A DNA stretch of 43,806 nt, taken from the NCBI GenBank assembly GCA_024640365.1, contig JAHEFE010000023.1, positions 1-43,806 of the forward strand, read 5' to 3'. The notes under the pieces were generated by a model. The model was given only the letters and a program-made list of their open reading frames with translations, was not told the origin of the DNA and searched no databases. Numbering within the stretch: position 1 is the first letter of the stretch; each line of letters starts with the position of its first letter. Source of the DNA: Woeseiaceae bacterium. Lineage in GTDB: Bacteria > Pseudomonadota > Gammaproteobacteria > Steroidobacterales > Woeseiaceae. Shown in pieces: positions 42,267 through 43,806 of the stretch. The position numbers were made by a program, and so were the translations under genes.

Positions 42267-43751
42267 CTACTCGTGTGTTTCCTTGACCCTCCGGAACAGA
42301 GGCAGAGTGCCCAGTCGATCTGTCAATTCGACCGGCTCACCCAGGTTATTTCGCACAGGCTGCGGCGGATCAATCTTTTGCGTCAACGGCGTTACGATGA
42401 GCATCGTTACGAGACAAGCCATCATGCCCAGAAAATCACCGGGATACTGCGGCTCATACACATAGGCAATTATCCAGACGATGAAGCCGACAACCATACC
42501 AGCCAAGGCACCACTGCGATTAGCCTTTTTCCACCAAACGCCAGCAATAAACGGCACAGTTACGCACACCAGGATGATGGAGTTTGAGTCAAGAATCAGG
42601 TTGTAGACAACCTGGATCTTGATCGCGACAACGACAGCAAAAATACCAAATGCGGGAATGGCAATACGTGTAGCAAGCAGGCGAGCACTATCTGACGCCT
42701 GTTTCTTGAACAAAGGCAAAACATTAGTACTGAAAACGCTCGCCGCCGCCAACAAGGCACTATCAGTTGTACTCATGATTGCCGACATCAATGCACCAAC
42801 GAAAATCGCAATAGCTATTGGATGCAGGTGATTAATGGCAAGCGTCGGTATGACTTTCTCCGGATCGGCGAGCCCCGGAATGGTGACGCTTGCGATGATT
42901 CCAAGCATGACAGGAATCAGACCAAATATGAGGTAACCAATACCCGCAACGTAGAAGGAATTTTGCGCAACCTGCTCCGTTCTTGCTGACATGGCGCGCT
43001 GGATCAATGATTGTGACGTGATATCCGCAAGCCCAAAAATAAACCACATGCGGAAATACGTCATCCAGCGCTCGGGCGTATTTTCCAACGGAATCATACG
43101 AAACGTGTGTTCCGGCAATTGGGCGGAAATAGTGCTCCAGCCACCCACATCTATGAGAACGACGGTCATGAGCAAGATAAGGCCAATGACAATAATTATC
43201 ATTTGCACAAAGTCTGTGATAGCAACGGCCCACATTCCGCCGGCAGAGGTATAAATCAAAACGACAATAGCACCACCGATGATTCCTGCTTCCAGGGGAA
43301 TACCGGTTAGCGATTCAAATACCGAACCAAAAGCCACGAGCATTGCGGCCGTCCAGCCGATATTGGAGCTAATGGAGCCTATAGCTGCAATCGTCGTAAC
43401 AATTTTTCCATAGCGACTGGTGAGCAACTCAATATAAGTAAGTAATTTGAGGCGACGAAACAGCCTAACAAAGAAAAAACCACAAAGAATCATCACCAGC
43501 GCGCCACCAAACGGATCCGCGATGACACCCAGCAGCCCTTCTTCATAGGCTGTACCGGCCGCACCTATCATGGGGCCGGCACCGAACCAGGTCGCCATCA
43601 GCGTAACGGAGCAGAGCCACAACGGCATACGCCGACCAGAAACTATAAAGTCATCAGCTGTATTAGATTTTTGTGCGGAATAGATACCGACAACGAGCAT
43701 CAAAATGAGATAGAGGACTACGCCAATAAGAATAATTGTCTGCGTGCTCAA
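42267..43751 (-). CDS. Sodium:solute symporter family protein
   Basis: This is a 12-13 helix Na+-coupled transporter of about 494 residues. I favour TTG 43751-43749 as the start (STQTIILIGVVLYLIL), 7 bases after GAGGG on the minus strand; an in-frame ATG at 43796 adds 15 residues but its ribosome site is outside the window. SSS-family features are WLCSVTLMATWFGAGPMIG near residue 45-63, SAGGMWAVAITDFVQMIIIV near residue 150-170 and the run ALMSAIMSTTDSALLAAASV near residue 320. It is close to peptidase genes, so amino acid, peptide or organic acid uptake is plausible; the substrate is not decided by sequence. Confidence 0.85.
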   Translation of the reverse strand: MSTQTIILIGVVLYLILMLVVGIYSAQKSNTADDFIVSGRRMPLWLCSVTLMATWFGAGPMIGAAGTAYEEGLLGVIADPFGGALVMILCGFFFVRLFRRLKLLTYIELLTSRYGKIVTTIAAIGSISSNIGWTAAMLVAFGSVFESLTGIPLEAGIIGGAIVVLIYTSAGGMWAVAITDFVQMIIIVIGLILLMTVVLIDVGGWSTISAQLPEHTFRMIPLENTPERWMTYFRMWFIFGLADITSQSLIQRAMSARTEQVAQNSFYVAGIGYLIFGLIPVMLGIIASVTIPGLADPEKVIPTLAINHLHPIAIAIFVGALMSAIMSTTDSALLAAASVFSTNVLPLFKKQASDSARLLATRIAIPAFGIFAVVVAIKIQVVYNLILDSNSIILVCVTVPFIAGVWWKKANRSGALAGMVVGFIVWIIAYVYEPQYPGDFLGMMACLVTMLIVTPLTQKIDPPQPVRNNLGEPVELTDRLGTLPLFRRVKETHE

Positions 43752-43806
43752 TAAACCGCCCTCGCATTCACCTCGGATCCAATCCGAGACGAACATGTAT
43801 ACGATC

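Overview
The window looks like a chromosomal segment of a free-living gammaproteobacterium. RdgC limits it to the beta/gamma-proteobacteria. The N-acetylornithine carbamoyltransferase arginine cluster with a fused NAGK-NAGS is the Xanthomonas/Xylella type. The multiheme cytochromes and peptide-scavenging genes suggest a metabolically versatile, perhaps sedimentary, relative such as a Woeseiaceae-like lineage; that placement is inference. No rRNA, tRNA, IS element, integrase or CRISPR array was seen.

Layout. 1-5.5 kb: housekeeping genes (CPA2 antiporter, nicotinate phosphoribosyltransferase, folD, rdgC). 5.6-20.2 kb: a respiratory and signalling island. A plus-strand operon begins at a canonical sigma-54 promoter (5806-5822) and encodes two receivers, a nine-heme cytochrome c, a cytochrome b, a membrane-anchored receiver-GcvH-like protein, a small pentaheme cytochrome, a Tat-exported 4x[4Fe-4S] protein, an NrfD/HmcC-type quinone protein, a 43-residue HmcD-like peptide, a haem-motif histidine kinase, and two more receiver-GcvH-like proteins. 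A minus-strand pair facing it encodes a sigma-54 activator (NtrC type) and a second kinase with the same haem-motif sensor. 20.2-21.8 kb: a candidate small RNA, a DUF2799-like lipoprotein and a DUF3307-like protein. 21.8-26.2 kb: a minus-strand operon of one GcvT-family protein and two PYROXD2/CrtI-like flavoproteins. 26.2-33.7 kb: the arginine operon argF'-argG-argE'-argB/A-argC-argH. It is preceded by an Arg-codon-rich leader peptide and overlapping terminator/antiterminator stems, a textbook ribosome-mediated attenuator. 33.8-43.8 kb: minus-strand exported and peptide-related enzymes (pentapeptide-repeat protein, class C beta-lactamase-like hydrolase, S9 peptidase, CapA-like protein, M24 peptidase, amidohydrolase) and a sodium:solute symporter.

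The most novel system is the 5.6-20.2 kb island. Its electron-transfer proteins resemble the Nhc/Hmc complexes of sulfate reducers, moving electrons between the quinone pool and periplasmic cytochromes. They are interleaved with two kinases whose periplasmic domains carry CXXCH plus CX4CH motifs. Three receivers are fused to GcvH-like domains that lack the lipoyl lysine, and three of the receivers are predicted to be membrane-anchored. This suggests signalling physically coupled to the redox complex. The second clear discovery is the arginine attenuator at 26.6-26.8 kb.
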